The notes: generated by a model from the sequence alone, not told the origin. 64,000 bases of DNA from Ampullaceana balthica (GCA_944989445.1 CALYLW010000540.1:249017-313016); one strand, 5' to 3'. Positions 1-11,719 are shown, numbered from the stretch's first letter. Translations and numbers: made by a program.

Positions 1-110
1 ACTGTATTGAAGGTAAAAAATCTATTTTTTTTAAAAGCACCTTTATAGAGGACAAAAACGGGTTCTTCTCCTTAAAATTTTGATGCCATAATTATGTGTT
101 AAGGAGCTAC

Positions 111-461
111 TCAGAGATTTAAAACAGCCAAAGTGAAAAAGAAATTACCTACAGCCAACCCAAAGTGAAGAATGTCCACTCTGTAAAACATACCCATTTT
201 CCCTTCTGAGCCAACAAATTTTCCTGAAACCACATAAATAGCAGTGGCCAGCAGCCCATAAATGTTCCATGCTCGAAAGCTCACCAGAATAATAGTGAGT
301 AGAGCAAAGCCAGAACAACTCTCTTGGGCCAACTGTCGCATGCCCCGTGCAAGGAAACGGCTGCCAATCAGAACACCAACCATGATCATCATGTTCAGGT
401 TCATCATGATTGGAAGATCTTTGTGACAGAAGCCTACAGCCAACAGGGGAATACCAACAAC
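111..461 (-). CDS. Exon 2 (last) of the small membrane protein
   Basis: This exon carries residues 71-186, from VVGIPLL to AVLNL and the TGA stop. A Met-rich helix (MMNLNMMIMVGVLIG) and two further hydrophobic segments are visible. The acceptor is AAG/GTT preceded by a moderate pyrimidine tract. The first codons continue the frame of exon 1 exactly. Confidence 0.75.
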   Translation of the reverse strand, partial: VVGIPLLAVGFCHKDLPIMMNLNMMIMVGVLIGSRFLARGMRQLAQESCSGFALLTIILVSFRAWNIYGLLATAIYVVSGKFVGSEGKMGMFYRVDILHFGLAVGNFFFTLAVLNL

Positions 462-3400
462 CTTAAATGGAACAAGTTACAGATAAATTTATTGCATGTT
501 TGTGGAAGTATTTTTAAAAAAAAATAATAATAAATTCAATGTCAGAAAATTTGTTGCATTTAAAAGTGATAAATAGCATTAATGATTCTTCAGCTACAAG
601 TGTTTTATAACAGCTTCTAGGAATAATTGTTAATTACAAATTTTATCACATTAATGCTGGTGTCAAGGGCTAAAGTTAATTTTTAAAAGGTTTTTCCATA
701 AACAAATCTTCACATTTATAATTTTATATACCTTGTGTTTTGTTATTTTTAAAAGTAATTTATAATAATAATAATAAATTGATTATTTATATAGCGCTGT
801 ATCCCAGTAAGGAACTGGGCTCACAGCGCTTTACATGAAAGAAATAACATACCTATAAATATTAAATTAACTTTCATATCATAACAAACACAAAAATTAC
901 AGTACATTATACATAAGCTACGTTAATCATTTACAAGAAATGTTGTTTCATTAATTTTGAAATAAATGTTGAAAAGATGTGTCTTAAGTGCAGTCTTGAA
1001 GGACTTGGTTGTTTGAATACTATGTATGTGTAATGGTAGAGAATTCCAATGTTTGGCTGCACAAAAAGAGAACGACCTTTCACCAAATGTTTTGGTGCGT
1101 GTCGTAGGAACAGAGAGAACGCGTGTGTCTGCAGAAGATCGTAGCTGGCGAGTGGGTGAGTAGACCGACAAAAGTTCAGTAAGATACGATGGGCATGAGT
1201 CCGAAAAGAAGTTGTAACAGAGAACTGCCAGTTTGTAATCAATACGGGCTTGTATAGGCAGCCAATGAAGTGAGTGAAGAAGTGGAGTAACATGGTCATG
1301 TTTTTTTGCCTTGAGCACCAGTCTGGCAGCTGAATTTTGAACTTTCTGTAGTTTTTCAATGCATTGTTTTGGCGCACCTGACAGAAGAGAATTGCAGTAA
1401 TCCATACGAGCTAGTACAAGAGCACAGACTAGAGTTTTTGTTGCACTAACTGTTAAGTAATGACGGATTGAGCTGATCTGACGAATGGCAGTGTAGGCAG
1501 AGCGACAGATGTGATTGATAAAGTTGTTAATAGACATGTTGTCAGAAATAATGTAGCCAAGATTCCTAGTCGATGTTGTGAACAGAATATCCGAACTGGC
1601 TACGTGAAGTGACTTCGGAAGAGACAAAGTACTGCGTGATTTATTGTTGCAAAATAGAAGTGCTTCAGTCTTGTCATCATTCAGCTTGAGTTTGCTGAAC
1701 GTCATCCAAGACTTTACCTCATCAATGCACTCTTGCATCAATTGGACAGCGGAATCCAAATTAGAGGGATCTGTGTGAGTATATAGCTGAGTATCATCTG
1801 CAAATGATTGGCTTTTAACTGAATGCTTTTCGAGCAGTAGAAGTAGTGGTCTTGTATACAGCACAAAAATTACCGGACCCAAAACAGAGCCCTGAGGCAC
1901 ACGATAAAGCAATTTGTCTGATAATATATTTAAAATGTCACAATAGACAATTTGAAATGCAATATCACTGATTAAGGTTTGAGTTACAAATTTAATAAGA
2001 ACATGAAACGACGCATTAATCTTCTGTATAGAAGGAGCATCTGTAACTGACAAGAACTTATGTCTTCTTCTTTGTTCTCAATTTGAGTTTTGTGTGCCGA
2101 CGAGTTTTGCGCCAATTGGCCCGTGGTCTCCAACTTCAGCCTGCTGTTTTTTCTGGATGTGCTTCCATAGCCTTTGGTCAGCCAAGACCATCTGCAAGGC
2201 AGCAGTTGATTTAGGGAAGTGATGCAGCGTTCACAGGCCACGGCTATAAGGGTTCCACGCATTACCCAGCCGCCTTTTTATTTCCCTAACTAGTGTTAGG
2301 TACCCACTCGAAGCTGGGTGGACTCGGGGACGCCCTAGGCCTCGGGAACAAATCCTTGGCTTCCCATGGATTCGAACCCCGTGACATAAGAACGTATGTG
2401 CTATGTTACATTTGTCAGACCTATACTGCGATAAGCATCTTCTGTATGGGATCTATCAACCAAAGAAATCATAGATTAAACTAGAACAAATTCAAAAAAG
2501 AGCTGCTGAATTCATTACTGGTGAATATTCAGAATTGACAAGAGTAACACCATTAGTAAAATCACTGAACTTAGGATAGAAGAACAAATAGGCAAGTAGT
2601 ATAATACATAAAGCATTAAATTCTAACTTGGTAATACAAGACAACAATAATCTAATGCAACACCTTGGTTCCATTTGCAAGAACAAACACATACAAATCC
2701 TCTTTCTTCCTGTCTGGAATCCAAGCATGGAAGGAGTTGCTTTAATAAGCCAAGAAACACAAAACACTATCTATATTCAAAACTCAAATAAAAATGCAAG
2801 ACTATTGTTATTTAAAGCACGGTGAGCCCAGCTGTTTGCTGGAGTACCGTGCAACATAAGTTCTCAAATCGTTATTATTACTACATACGACCCGCGGCGG
2901 CGTAGCATACGCCGCAGACTTGATCATAGATAGTGCAAAGAACGGACACAAACAGCAAAATGAAGAAATGAAACAACGCGAGTGAACGCCGACGCATTGT
3001 TGGTCACGAGATATGCGCTCTGCGGTTGTTGTTACCTATACCCCCACCCTGCACCCTCGCTTTCCACACATAAACTGTGACTGTTATACCCTAGTGAGGG
3101 TCATTCGTCATGCCTATTTGCACATGTTTTGTTCTTGTCCTAATTTATGGTGAATTATATATATAGATGTTGACCGGGGTTGTAAACTCAAGCAGAGGTA
3201 TGAGACCATTCTCAAAAGTAAATGATGATACTTGCGGGAAGTATTTTGGACCTCGCGACAATTTCTACCTCCCCACTATATACTCCTGAAGTATTCATGT
3301 ACTAAGCGTATAGTGAGGAGAGTGAATGACTACGTTTCCGTCACTGAGAACAACAGAGAGCACGTGGCTAAAGTTATCACAATGTTGAGGAACAAAGTTT

Positions 3401-4366
3401 ACTTTACAGCCATGTTGCGAAGTTGGAGAGCAACAGTTTTGCCTGTGATCTTTTTCCATAAATATACGACCAATAGAAACAAATAGTTAGTTACGTGATG
3501 CAGGAATTGGTATAACATTGAATGAAGTGTTGTTTCCATGAAATACATTCGAAGCGGTACCCATGTTCGCAAAAAAGGGGGAAAAGATCGGGCACAAATA
3601 GCAACACAAAGAAATCTGAACCGATAGAAACAAACTGTTACCTGATGCAGGAATTGGTATAACAGTGAACGAAGCGTTTTTTCCGTGAAATACATGGCAA
3701 TACATGGAAAGTGGTGGTCATGTTCGCAAAGAAATGGGGAAATGAACGAGCACAAAAATAAACATTTTTAAAACTTAAAAAATAATGTTTCAGCTGAGGC
3801 TTGAACCCAGAGCCTTCTGCGTATTAGCCGGATATAACCACAATGCTACGAATACATGTTATTCTGTGAAGGAACAACGGAAGTGAACACAAGAAGCATT
3901 GTTGGTCTTGAGACTGGCGCCCCCCTCTCCCCCAACTTCGCTTGCCAACCATAAACTGTTTGGTCGACCCCAGCGGGGGTCATTCGTTATGCTTATTTGT
4001 ACACTACTCGTACTTGTTCTGGTGAATTATATATTATTATTATTACTAGACATAAACCATGGATAAGTGTGTGATGCAATAATCTTCTCTATAGAAGGAG
4101 CGTCTTTAGTATATAAGATAGACAATTTTATTAGATAGTATAAAAAGGTTTACCTGCGCTAGCCAAGACATCATCTGATGGTATTCGTATATCTTCCCAT
4201 CTGGTCTTGTCTGTGCAAATCTGGCAACACCCAAAGCTGCCGCAGCACCTTGGATGCCAAGTCCAAAGCAGGCAAAAAAGTTTTGCCAAAAGACATGGTA
4301 GATGAAATACAACACAGACCAGGTAAGTAGGGCATCCGTCAATGAAGTGGTCAATTGTCTGCCCAT
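111..4366 (-). CDS. Small multi-pass membrane protein, two exons
   Basis: I do not recognise this protein. Two exons on the minus strand (about 4366-4157 and 461-111) join in phase 0 to give 186 residues ending at a TGA. The donor reads CAG/GTAAA and the acceptor TTTAAG/GTTGTT. The product is strongly hydrophobic, with about five or six candidate membrane segments: two around residues 12-50, one around 70-80, one around 90-105, one around 118-145 and one near the C-terminus. Between them lie short polar stretches such as RFAQTRPDGKIYEYHQ and HKDLP. Codon use and the intact frame across a 3.7-kb intron argue for a real gene rather than a transposon remnant. The start ATG sits in a TAACAATGG context. 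A possible upstream acceptor (TTTTAG/GACC near 4390) suggests that a non-coding 5' exon lies further right. No function can be assigned from sequence alone; it is probably an integral membrane protein of an endomembrane or the cell surface. Confidence 0.75.
766..1990 (-). mobile_element. 5'-truncated LINE, reverse transcriptase C-terminal half
   Basis: This is a non-LTR retrotransposon fragment inserted antisense to Piezo, inside the intron of the small membrane-protein gene. The minus-strand translation shows VPQGSVLGP and the catalytic FADDTQLY box of the reverse transcriptase. It is followed by the thumb-like SKLKLNDDKTEALLF, a long C-terminal region with MDYCNSLLSG, and the end motif WNSLPLHI. 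This order fits the CR1/L2-like group of LINEs. The element lacks the endonuclease and the N-terminal half of the RT, as expected from incomplete target-primed reverse transcription. Its 3' end (left side) has a hairpin and a (TAA)n tail. A second copy lies at 12238-13353. The frame is open for about 350 codons, so it is fairly young. Confidence 0.9.
793..830. repeat. LINE 3'-end hairpin
   Basis: AGCGCTGT, CCCAGT, a short loop, ACTGGG and ACAGCGCT form an almost perfect inverted repeat of 38 bp next to the (TAA)n tail. The same hairpin occurs in the second LINE copy at 12274-12311. In LINEs, a conserved 3' stem-loop is typically the site recognised by the element's own RT. That role is inferred here. 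Confidence 0.8.
2100..2400 (-). mobile_element. tRNA-derived SINE-like element
   Basis: Read on the minus strand, the right end holds a pol III B-box-like GGTTCGAATCC (around 2370), followed by a GC-rich body with a GAGTGGGTACC segment (around 2305). This layout, a tRNA-like head followed by an unrelated body, is typical of SINEs. The A box and the exact ends are not clear. It lies beside the 5' edge of the LINE at 766-1990. Confidence 0.5.
2410..2825 (+). mobile_element. LINE C-terminal fragment
   Basis: Broken frames on the plus strand read like the C-terminal part of a LINE ORF2, with a VRPIL segment, then EQIQKRAAEFITGEYSEL, then a PVWNPSMEGVA-like end. There are stop codons and frame changes, so it is a dead fragment. 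Its last part is similar to the sequence at 19020-19165, and its middle part to 9300-9505 on the opposite strand. Confidence 0.6.
2885..3170. repeat. Dispersed repeat, copy 1
   Basis: This segment ends with a short hairpin-containing motif (CCCTAGTGAGGGTCATTCGT, near 3090) followed by GAATTATATATA. Related sequence is present at 3890-4050 and 32045-32150. It has a T/A-rich tail like a retroposon 3' end, but no coding capacity was seen. Confidence 0.5.
3465..3770. repeat. Imperfect tandem duplication, about 155-bp unit
   Basis: Two adjacent copies share GATGCAGGAATTGGTATAAC (3498 and 3641) and TGAAATACAT further on, with several substitutions between them. It lies in the intron of the small membrane-protein gene. 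No function is visible. Confidence 0.65.
3785..3850 (-). mobile_element. tRNA-like SINE head
   Basis: On the minus strand this reads GTAGCATTGTGGTTA (A-box-like), then GGTTCAAGCCT (B-box-like) with roughly tRNA spacing. Stem pairing is poor, so this is a tRNA-derived SINE remnant rather than a functional tRNA. Confidence 0.45.
3890..4050. repeat. Dispersed repeat, copy 2
   Basis: This contains GACCCCAGCGGGGGTCATTC (a small hairpin) followed by GGTGAATTATATATTATT. It matches the segment ending at 3170 and the one at 32045-32150. A related short motif, AATCTTCTNTATAGA, recurs at 2018, 4081 and 19183. Confidence 0.55.
4157..4366 (-). CDS. Exon 1 of the small membrane protein
   Basis: This exon carries residues 1-70, from MGRQL to WLAQ. 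It contains two adjacent hydrophobic stretches and the polar loop TRPDGKIYEYH. Its donor CAG/GTAAA is consensus-like. The open frame extends upstream of this ATG without a stop for about 24 codons, but that part lacks an ATG and looks like intron or 5' UTR. Boundaries may be off by one or two bases. Confidence 0.72.
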
Positions 4367-4561
4367 TGTTAGATTTTTTTTCTCAGGTCCTAAAACTAAA
4401 TAAATTAATTCAAATATTAATAATTTAGTTTTAACCAATCACTGAACTTTAAATCAAGGGCCCAAGAGACAATATATGAAATATTTCTTGAAGGTATGGT
4501 CATTTCTTAACCTATATAATAAACAAAATACATTTATCCTGATGACCAGTCAATAAAATAA

Positions 4562-4992
4562 TGCATGACATAAGAGCGCAGACATAAGAGCACCAGCATA
4601 AAAGCGCTGACAAAGATTGCAGGTACTGTAATAGGTTCAATCTATCCTTCATTGATGTACTACTTATGAGGTAGAGCACACAAATTAGATATATAAATGC
4701 TACAATAAATTCAATAAAACGTTTTAAAGACTGAACTGCCACTCATTTTGAGACATTTCATTTCAGGTTATATTTTAACTTTAGGCCTAACATGTAGTCT
4801 TTTTATGTTTTAATAAATTGTGTTTTGAATAATGACGGGAAGTCAGTTGATCTGTATCTCGGGGATTGTTGCGATATGTTGCTGATGCCATCTGATCTGA
4901 GTTTATTTTCTTGTCTCTATTTTTTAATTATTTTTTCCGATCTTTAGTTTGCGCTCTTTTGTCTGCGCTCTTTGTCATGCGCTCTTGAAAGA
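4562..4992. mobile_element. Foldback MITE with GACAAAAGAGCGC subrepeats
   Basis: The left end carries GCATGACATAAGAGCGCAGA and further AAGAGC or AAAAGCGC units. The right end carries the reverse complement, including GCGCTCTTTTGTCTGCGCTC (4943-4962). The inverted ends, made of short tandem subrepeats, enclose about 330 bp of AT-rich DNA without coding potential. No clear target-site duplication was found. It belongs to a type also seen at 5213, 6575, 8868 and 34435. Confidence 0.6.
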
Positions 4993-5212
4993 ATGCCAAA
5001 GATTCAAATTCAGTATCATTCATTCAAACTTTGTTACTGTTACTAGTTACACTCACCACACAAATTTTGAGTGTCACTATTTGAATATTTGGTCTATTGA
5101 CTTTTGACTACTATAAGTGCTAATGACAAATTCAAAAATAGTTTATTAGTTGAATAGCATTAAATTTGAAGATATTAAATTATCATCACATCTTATATCA
5201 TTGGGTAACCAG

Positions 5213-5565
5213 ACAAAACGGCAAGTGACGAAACAACAAGGTGACGAAACCACAAGGTGACAAATGACAAGTGAGAACACGACAAAGTGACAAAACAACA
5301 AGTAACAAAACGACAAGCGACAAAACGACATGGTGACAAAAATAGATCAAATGGGACAACAAAAAAACAAGGCCCATGATTTTGACTGAAGAGTGTTTTT
5401 GGTTTTGGCCACTGAGCCATTGAGTTTCACACCCTTAGCCTATGATATGTTCAAAGTGACATTGACATAGTCTCGGGGACTTCATTAAGGCCATTAAGGG
5501 GTTCTACAGTTATCTACATTGTTTCTATGAGACCTTGTCGTTTTGTCACTTGTCGTTTTGCTATG
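5213..5565. mobile_element. Foldback MITE with GACAAAACGACAAGT subrepeats
   Basis: The left end reads AGACAAAACGGCAAGTGACG and the right end, reverse-complemented, reads AGCAAAACGACAAGTGACAA, giving terminal inverted repeats of about 30 bp. Inside the left half a degenerate 14-15 bp repeat (GTGACAAAACGACAA) runs to about 5340. No coding capacity and no clear target duplication. Confidence 0.6.
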
Positions 5566-6574
5566 GCTATGCACTATGGAACCCATATCATTGATATTTT
5601 TTCCTATCAGATCCCTTATCAGATATCATCTAGTTCTAGTCATCTCAAAAATGAGTATGTCTTCACTGTCTTTAACCTTGACTTAAATTTCACTTAGCAA
5701 ATCAATTTCTGTAATTAAGTAAGTTATGCAAACATTGCATAATAAAGTATAAGTATAAAAAATAAGTATAAGTAAAAATAACAAAATAGTAATAGTAGGC
5801 CTAATACCAATAATTGGAATTAGTAATAATAATGGCTAATATTAAATAAAATACAAATTATAAATAGGCATAGGCATAAAATATAAAATTTAATTTACTG
5901 TTAATTTAGGCTAAATTATTTTATATATTGTCGATCCCATAAAATAAATATAAGAAATGTCGGTGTGTGCATAAATGCTACATGCGTTAAAATGTATATT
6001 TAAAATATTATTAACAAATAAATTAAGCAATTAAAATATCAAGAATCAAGTCAAGGTAATAATAATTTTTAATTATGCACCATCACCCTAAAACCAATAA
6101 AAGGTCAATCCAAGTACCGGTACCACTGAAAATGAAAGACATATTTAAACTTACTAAATCAATCTTTTGTAACACAGTATTTTTTAAAGTCTTAAGTAAC
6201 TAATGTTATGTCACTAATCGTGCAGCGATAATTTACAGGCTTAAAACATCTTGTTTCAATATTTGGCGAAGTTTTTTAGGGAGGGGTTTCTTTTTGTCAG
6301 TTTTAAAGTTTATGTCTTCTTTCTAATTTAATTATAATGTTAATGTGATGAAACAATAATAATAAATACAATAATAATAAATACAATTTGTAAGCAATTT
6401 TTAAAAGTTACAACTAAACAAAAATGAAAACCACATTCATAAATCTTTTATTCAAATATTATTATTTCAAATGGACTTTACAAGATAATTAGTGTAGTAA
6501 AGGTTTATGTTTTACAACTTTTTACCCCACACACCCCATCAAAAACTCTGAAACGGAAAGTAAAAGAATGAAAG
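5566..6574. other. AT-rich intergenic DNA
   Basis: I see no gene, RNA or recognisable element in this stretch. It is rich in A/T runs and short TAA repeats. Confidence 0.5.
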
Positions 6575-7072
6575 GGTGACCCGTCAAAACGGCCCCGGAC
6601 AAAACGGTCCCGGACAAAACGGCCGCGACAAAATGGCTCCGGTCAAAACGGCCCCGGTCAAAACGGCCCCAGACAAATTGTTTACATTTTTAAACAAAAA
6701 ATTAACTTTTTCTTTTCTTTTCATTTTAAGCTTTCGTCAACTTTTTAACCCTTAAAAAAAGTGGTAAAATTGTAAAATTATTTCTTGTGATGTTATTATA
6801 TTATTCCTTGTAAAAAAATAAAATAAATAAATAAACAGTGACTTGTTATTATATCGAGTAAAGGCTATTAAATTAACTCTTGTGATGTCATTATTATTGT
6901 TTCTTGTGAGCTAAACCTGACACTGAATCGGTGAGTAAAAATATGAATATAAAATTTGAATTAACATTTTACTATTAGTCTATCTATTAGTCCTGGGCCG
7001 TTTTGTCGGGGCCGTTATGTCTGTCCCCATTTGTCGGGGCCGTTTTTGTCCGGGTCGTTTTGTCGGTGAACC
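6575..7072. mobile_element. Foldback MITE, CCGTTTTGTC family, copy A
   Basis: The left end is a series of (G)ACAAAACGGCCCCG units (6583-6670). The right end is the reverse complement of such units (6995-7072) and finishes with TGTCGGTGAACC. The AT-rich core, with CATTTTAAGCTTTCGTCAAC and GTGGTAAAATTGTAAAATTA, is shared with the copies at 8868-9287 (inverted) and 34435-34836. No target duplication could be seen for this copy. Confidence 0.8.
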
Positions 7073-7224
7073 CCAAATATAAAAATTGCTCACTCAGACA
7101 TTTAAATTTTATTACAATTTATTTATTTATTTTTATTTGGGCAACAAAGTGGGGGCCCTATCTAAGCTATAGCGCTTTTGTAACTTAGGCCTATGCGTAA
7201 ATCTAGCACTGAATGATAGTCATT

Positions 7225-7445
7225 TCTGGCTTATAACAACAAAACACATTACTGGAGCTGCTCATTCATGCCAAAGACAATCAGTGACTGGAACCAACTT
7301 CAGGCGAAAAGATTAAATACGGCAGAAACACAAGCCACTTTTGAATCTATAACCTCCTGTAGCCTACTCAAACTTCCAGTCCCTGATACCCTCGCTAAGA
7401 TGCCCATACGACTAATAATGAAGTGTTCTCTACAAATGTAAAAAA
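7225..7445 (+). mobile_element. LINE C-terminal scrap
   Basis: A short plus-strand frame reads MPKTISDWNQL and continues to LLKLPVPDTL. This resembles the FPRTIxDWNxLP end motif of many LINE ORF2 proteins. No 5' part is present. Confidence 0.4.
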
Positions 7446-8867
7446 ATTGCAGAGTTGTTGAGTCTTAACATACCTAGGAGCCAGAATGATAAAACATTGA
7501 TTATGAGTCCTCAATATACAAATGAAAGGGAAGAAACCCACATTTGTAAAGTGCAAATACGATTAATTTACAAGTGTCATCTTCATACTGATTTGGAACA
7601 GGCTAAAATTATTATTGCTTGTAGTTTAACAGTATAATAATTCATCGCAATTTATTTATTCTGCCTATTGACGAATTTTGTCTTAGAAAATATTGACGTT
7701 AATTTCTTTCACCCACCCTACCATTTGTTAACTAAATTTCCAAGTCTCTTCCCATTTTTAAACGTAAATAATTAATTCTCTTTGAAAAAACTGGTGACTT
7801 TATGGCCACTGCTTTTGGGTTGCTATTTCTCAAGGCAAAACAATCGTATACACTGTTCCTGGTGAACGGGTGAAGCTGACACTTTGGCTAAACATGTTAT
7901 AAATATTGTATCACCTATGATCTTAATTACACTTAAATCACAGTACATTTTTTCTATAGCTATTTTTTTTTAATTAATAGATTGGGCATAATTTAGTTTT
8001 AGCTTTATCGAACAACGGCGCATACTCGGTGGAAAAAAGTCAAGTTGCTAGTAACCGAAATAACGTTACCAATAACGCATTTTCTCAAACCAAGCATGAA
8101 TTTTGAAGCCAAATTAAATATATATTTTTTAAAACCCAACCAGTTGACTGCTCAACAGATTCGAAAAAGTTATTGGAAACAGGTGGCTATGGGCATATGA
8201 GACGTAGATTATAGATTCAAGCTTTTATTGGTTGCATACTTGACTCCAGTGCTCTTCACCTGTACAAAATCCCAGTGAAATGTTTATTAATTCTTTGATT
8301 GAAATCCTCTTTGAGGGTTAAATTGACAAGAATAAATGACCCATTTCCCAGGATCCTATCGAGCTGAAATTTTGCGCATAGACTTTTGTCACCTAACAAT
8401 GCATTCTACCAAAATTTCATATCGATCGAATGTAAAGTAATCAAATTCGTTATTTTTATATTATCTCTATGTATCTCTATGTAGCATGTAAGTGTTTATG
8501 TTAGTCTATCGCGTGGTGCGAATTATATTGAACATAATCAATACTTTGAGTTATGTCTCATATATAAACTTTGTTTTTACAGGTTGTTTTAGTTTAGTAA
8601 ATATTCTTGTTAGTGATGTTTCCAGGAATGGCAAATCATGGCAAATGGATTTTCCCCCATAGACATTAATTTAACGTCAAGATTTAGATTGGGGAAAATG
8701 TTCCCTCCATTAATTTTTTTTAAAAAGTCAACAGTAAACAAAACAATCGAACAAAGAAACGCGTTCCAAATAATTATTATTATTTAATGAACATTCCCTT
8801 TCATGACATGACCCCATTCACTGATGAGATCCTAATTACCGATAGCACCAATGCCGGGTGGATCCCC
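7446..8867. other. AT-rich intergenic DNA
   Basis: I see no gene or element that can be supported. The only open frames are short and without family features. Confidence 0.5.
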
Positions 8868-9287
8868 GGTTCACCGACAAAACGGCCCCTGACAAAACGG
8901 TCCCGACAATTGGGCTCCGACATAACGACCCCGACAAAACGGCCCTGGACAAATAGATTGACTAATAGTAAAATGTACAATCAAATATTATATTCATATT
9001 TTTACTCACTTATTCAGTGTCAGGTTTAGCTCACAATAAACAATTAGAATGACATCACAAGATTGAAATTAAAAGGCTTTACGCGAAATGTAAATGGTAC
9101 CAATCACGGTTGTTTGTTATCAAGAAACAATATAATAACGTTACAAGAAATAATTTTACAATTTTACCACTTTTTTTAAGGGTGAAAATTTTGACAAAAG
9201 CTTAAAAATGCAAAAAAATTAAAGTTTTTGTTAAAAAATGTTAACAATTTGTTTGGGGCCGTTTTGTCGGGGGCCGTTTTCCGGGTG
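8868..9287. mobile_element. Foldback MITE, CCGTTTTGTC family, copy B (inverted)
   Basis: It starts with GGTTCACCGACAAAACGGCC and carries four more GACAAAACGG-like units to 8950. The core is the inverse of copy A. The right end (9256-9287) has two CCGTTTT units and is eroded. Flanks show no clear target duplication. Confidence 0.8.
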
Positions 9288-9299
9288 CAATAATTTTTT

Positions 9300-9505
9300 C
9301 CCATGTCTATCTGAGGGTTGTAATAGATTATCTTTGTGTGGTATTTCCAAGTTAGAATTAATTGCCTTATGCATTATTACTACTTTGCTCTTTTTACGTC
9401 TATCCTCTAGTGTTTTTATTTGTAATCATTTAACTAATGATATTAATCGACTTATCAATGTTGAATATTATTCAGTAATGAATCTGGTAGCTCTTTAAAA
9501 AAAAA
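9300..9505 (-). mobile_element. LINE C-terminal fragment
   Basis: The minus-strand reading gives RFIT, then LVKWLQIKTLEDRR and VIMHKAIN. This is similar in order and character to the plus-strand fragment at 2485-2640. Short and degraded. Confidence 0.45.
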
Positions 9506-10171
9506 TGTTCCAGTTTACCTTAGGTTTTCTTTGGTGGATGGGTTCCATACATAAATTATGCATATTCTGGTCAGCGGCGTAGCGTGGGTATGTGCCGCCC
9601 GGGGCAGAAACCAAATTTGCCCCCCCCCCAAACCGAAAAATATGTTAACGCTAAAAGTAAAAAAAAACTAATTAGAAAGTTATAATAAGAACACTATATA
9701 TTTTTATATTAAAAAGAAAGGCTTCATTTCTTTAATGAAATTAGGTTTTTATGTTTTTCCTCATGGCTCAATCTTTCATGTATCAATGTTTTCAGCCATG
9801 GCATGCTCATTAGCCAAAATAGCGATAGTTTAGACAATTTTGGTGTATTCGTAATTGATCGTCATTAATTTTTTCATTAAAATAATTTTAGAGAAGTCTT
9901 TTTAACACATTTCATTACTTCAGACAGTTGTAAGCAATGTTCACATTAATTATATTATTTTAGGCAGGGAAACTTCGAGCCTAAATATCTTTATAAACTT
10001 AAATAAACAACCTACTCTTGAATTCAATAATTTGTTTTCTATTCATGGGGTTAAAATATTCCTTGCCTGATTATGTAATGTGGGATATTTTGAATACTCT
10101 AATTTGAAGACAAAATTTCAAAGTCCAGTAGATTAGCTATTGTGCGAAAAATCATGTCTGTTTTCTAAATT

Positions 10172-10860
10172 CTATGAAAAGGTCTACAGATCAGGAGAGA
10201 AATGGTATCCAGTGGACATTATGGAAACAACTTGATGATCTGGATTTTGCGTTTGATCTGGCCTGTATATCACACACACAGCAAAAGATGCAGGAGAAAA
10301 CTAACTATGTAGCACAGTTTTCTGCTTCCGTTTGCCTGAACATCCATACGGAAAAAAGCAAAGTCCTTAAAATAAATACATCAAGCAACATCCCAATAAC
10401 AATGGAAGGAAAATATCTTGAGGAGTTGGATAGCTTTACATACCTCGGTAGCATCATTGACATACAAGGAGGGACAACGCCGATGTAAGAGTGAGCATTG
10501 GCAAAGCAAGATCAGCATTTAAAAAGCTAAAAAAAGTTTGGAGCTGCAAAAACTTGACCCTCCAGACCAAGGTCAGAATATTCAACACCACAGTGAAGCC
10601 TGTCTTGCTATATTGAGCAGAAGCATGGCAAACAACAGCAGCCATTTCAAAAAAGCTTCAAACATTTATAAACACATGTCTCCGAACAATTCTCCGAATC
10701 CGCTGGCCCAACGTAATCACCAACGAGGACCTCTGGCAACGCACACAACAAGAGCCAGTGGAAGAGCTAATACGCCAGCGCAGATGGGGATGGACTGGCC
10801 ACACTCTCAGAAAGCCTACATCCAGCATTGTGAGACAAGCCCTCACTTGGAACCCCCTCA
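10172..10860 (+). mobile_element. LINE reverse transcriptase C-terminal fragment, frameshifted
   Basis: The first frame (10174-10486) reads QLDDLDFAFDLA, a mutated form of the usual FADDLA catalytic box, then NIHTEKSKVLK and DSFTYLGSIID. After a frame break near 10487 it continues as VSIGKARSAFKKL, VRIFNTTVKPVLLY, and [13 protein letters not shown] near 10790. The order matches the C-terminal half of endonuclease-RT type LINEs. An Ala replaces the first catalytic-pair Asp (FAFD instead of FADD) and the frame is broken, so it is inactive. It lies inside the hAT element. Confidence 0.8.
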
Positions 10861-11719
10861 TTAAAGTTCCTGCGTCTGTTCGTGTGTTGAGCTTTTGTCT
10901 GCATCTTTCAGTTCTATAGCCTACAAAGTAACATAAGACTTTAGATTTATAATGGAGTTTGAAGATTTAGCATTAGAAGTGCTCTCGTATTTTAATATAG
11001 TTCTTCATTTGGTTTAATGTTTTTTATCTTGGCTTTTCTTTTATGTTATTAAAATTTATTTTCACGTTTTAACAATTAGCTTAGGGGCCGTCCATAAAGT
11101 ACGTCACGCTCCGAGGGGGGAGAGGGGGTCTAAGAAAGTGTGACACTTTGTGACAGGGGGGAGGGGGGATCAGGCCATGTGGGATGTCACACATTTATTA
11201 TTTTAATATTTTTTTTCTCTAATTTATTTATATTTTTTAGTAGAATTTAAATAGCTTTAAAAATAATTTATGAATTAGTTTTATGTCAAAATAGCATGAA
11301 ATGCGTATCTCCTGAATGTGTTCTTCATAAATCTGAATTGGATGCAGCAGGACTAATATTACAAATATAAGGATCAGGTATGGTTTGACAATCATGTTCG
11401 CACCAGCCAATACTTCACTCAAATTGTTAAATATCAAGACATGAAATGTTGCGACAAAGCACGAAGCTCATATTTCAACATTTTACCTTCAAGATTCTTC
11501 TCCTCCTCCAATGCCAATCAACCAAATAGTTGATGGACTCAAAGCTTCAGAAAGATGCAGATTCTCATAAATGTCCTTCCTTGATTGTAGCACAAACTCT
11601 CAAATTTGATGACATTATGCCAAGATCAACAGGAGTTTTCAAAGTACAACCATATGATTACCAGCTTATTTGATCTACTTTGCAAAGTAGGTCACTTATA
11701 TTTAGCTTCACAAACAATT

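Noticed and set aside
4512..4742. 76-codon minus-strand hydrophobic open frame upstream of the small membrane protein
   Set aside because: It overlaps the inverted-repeat end of a MITE and has no connection in phase to the exons; considered a chance frame.
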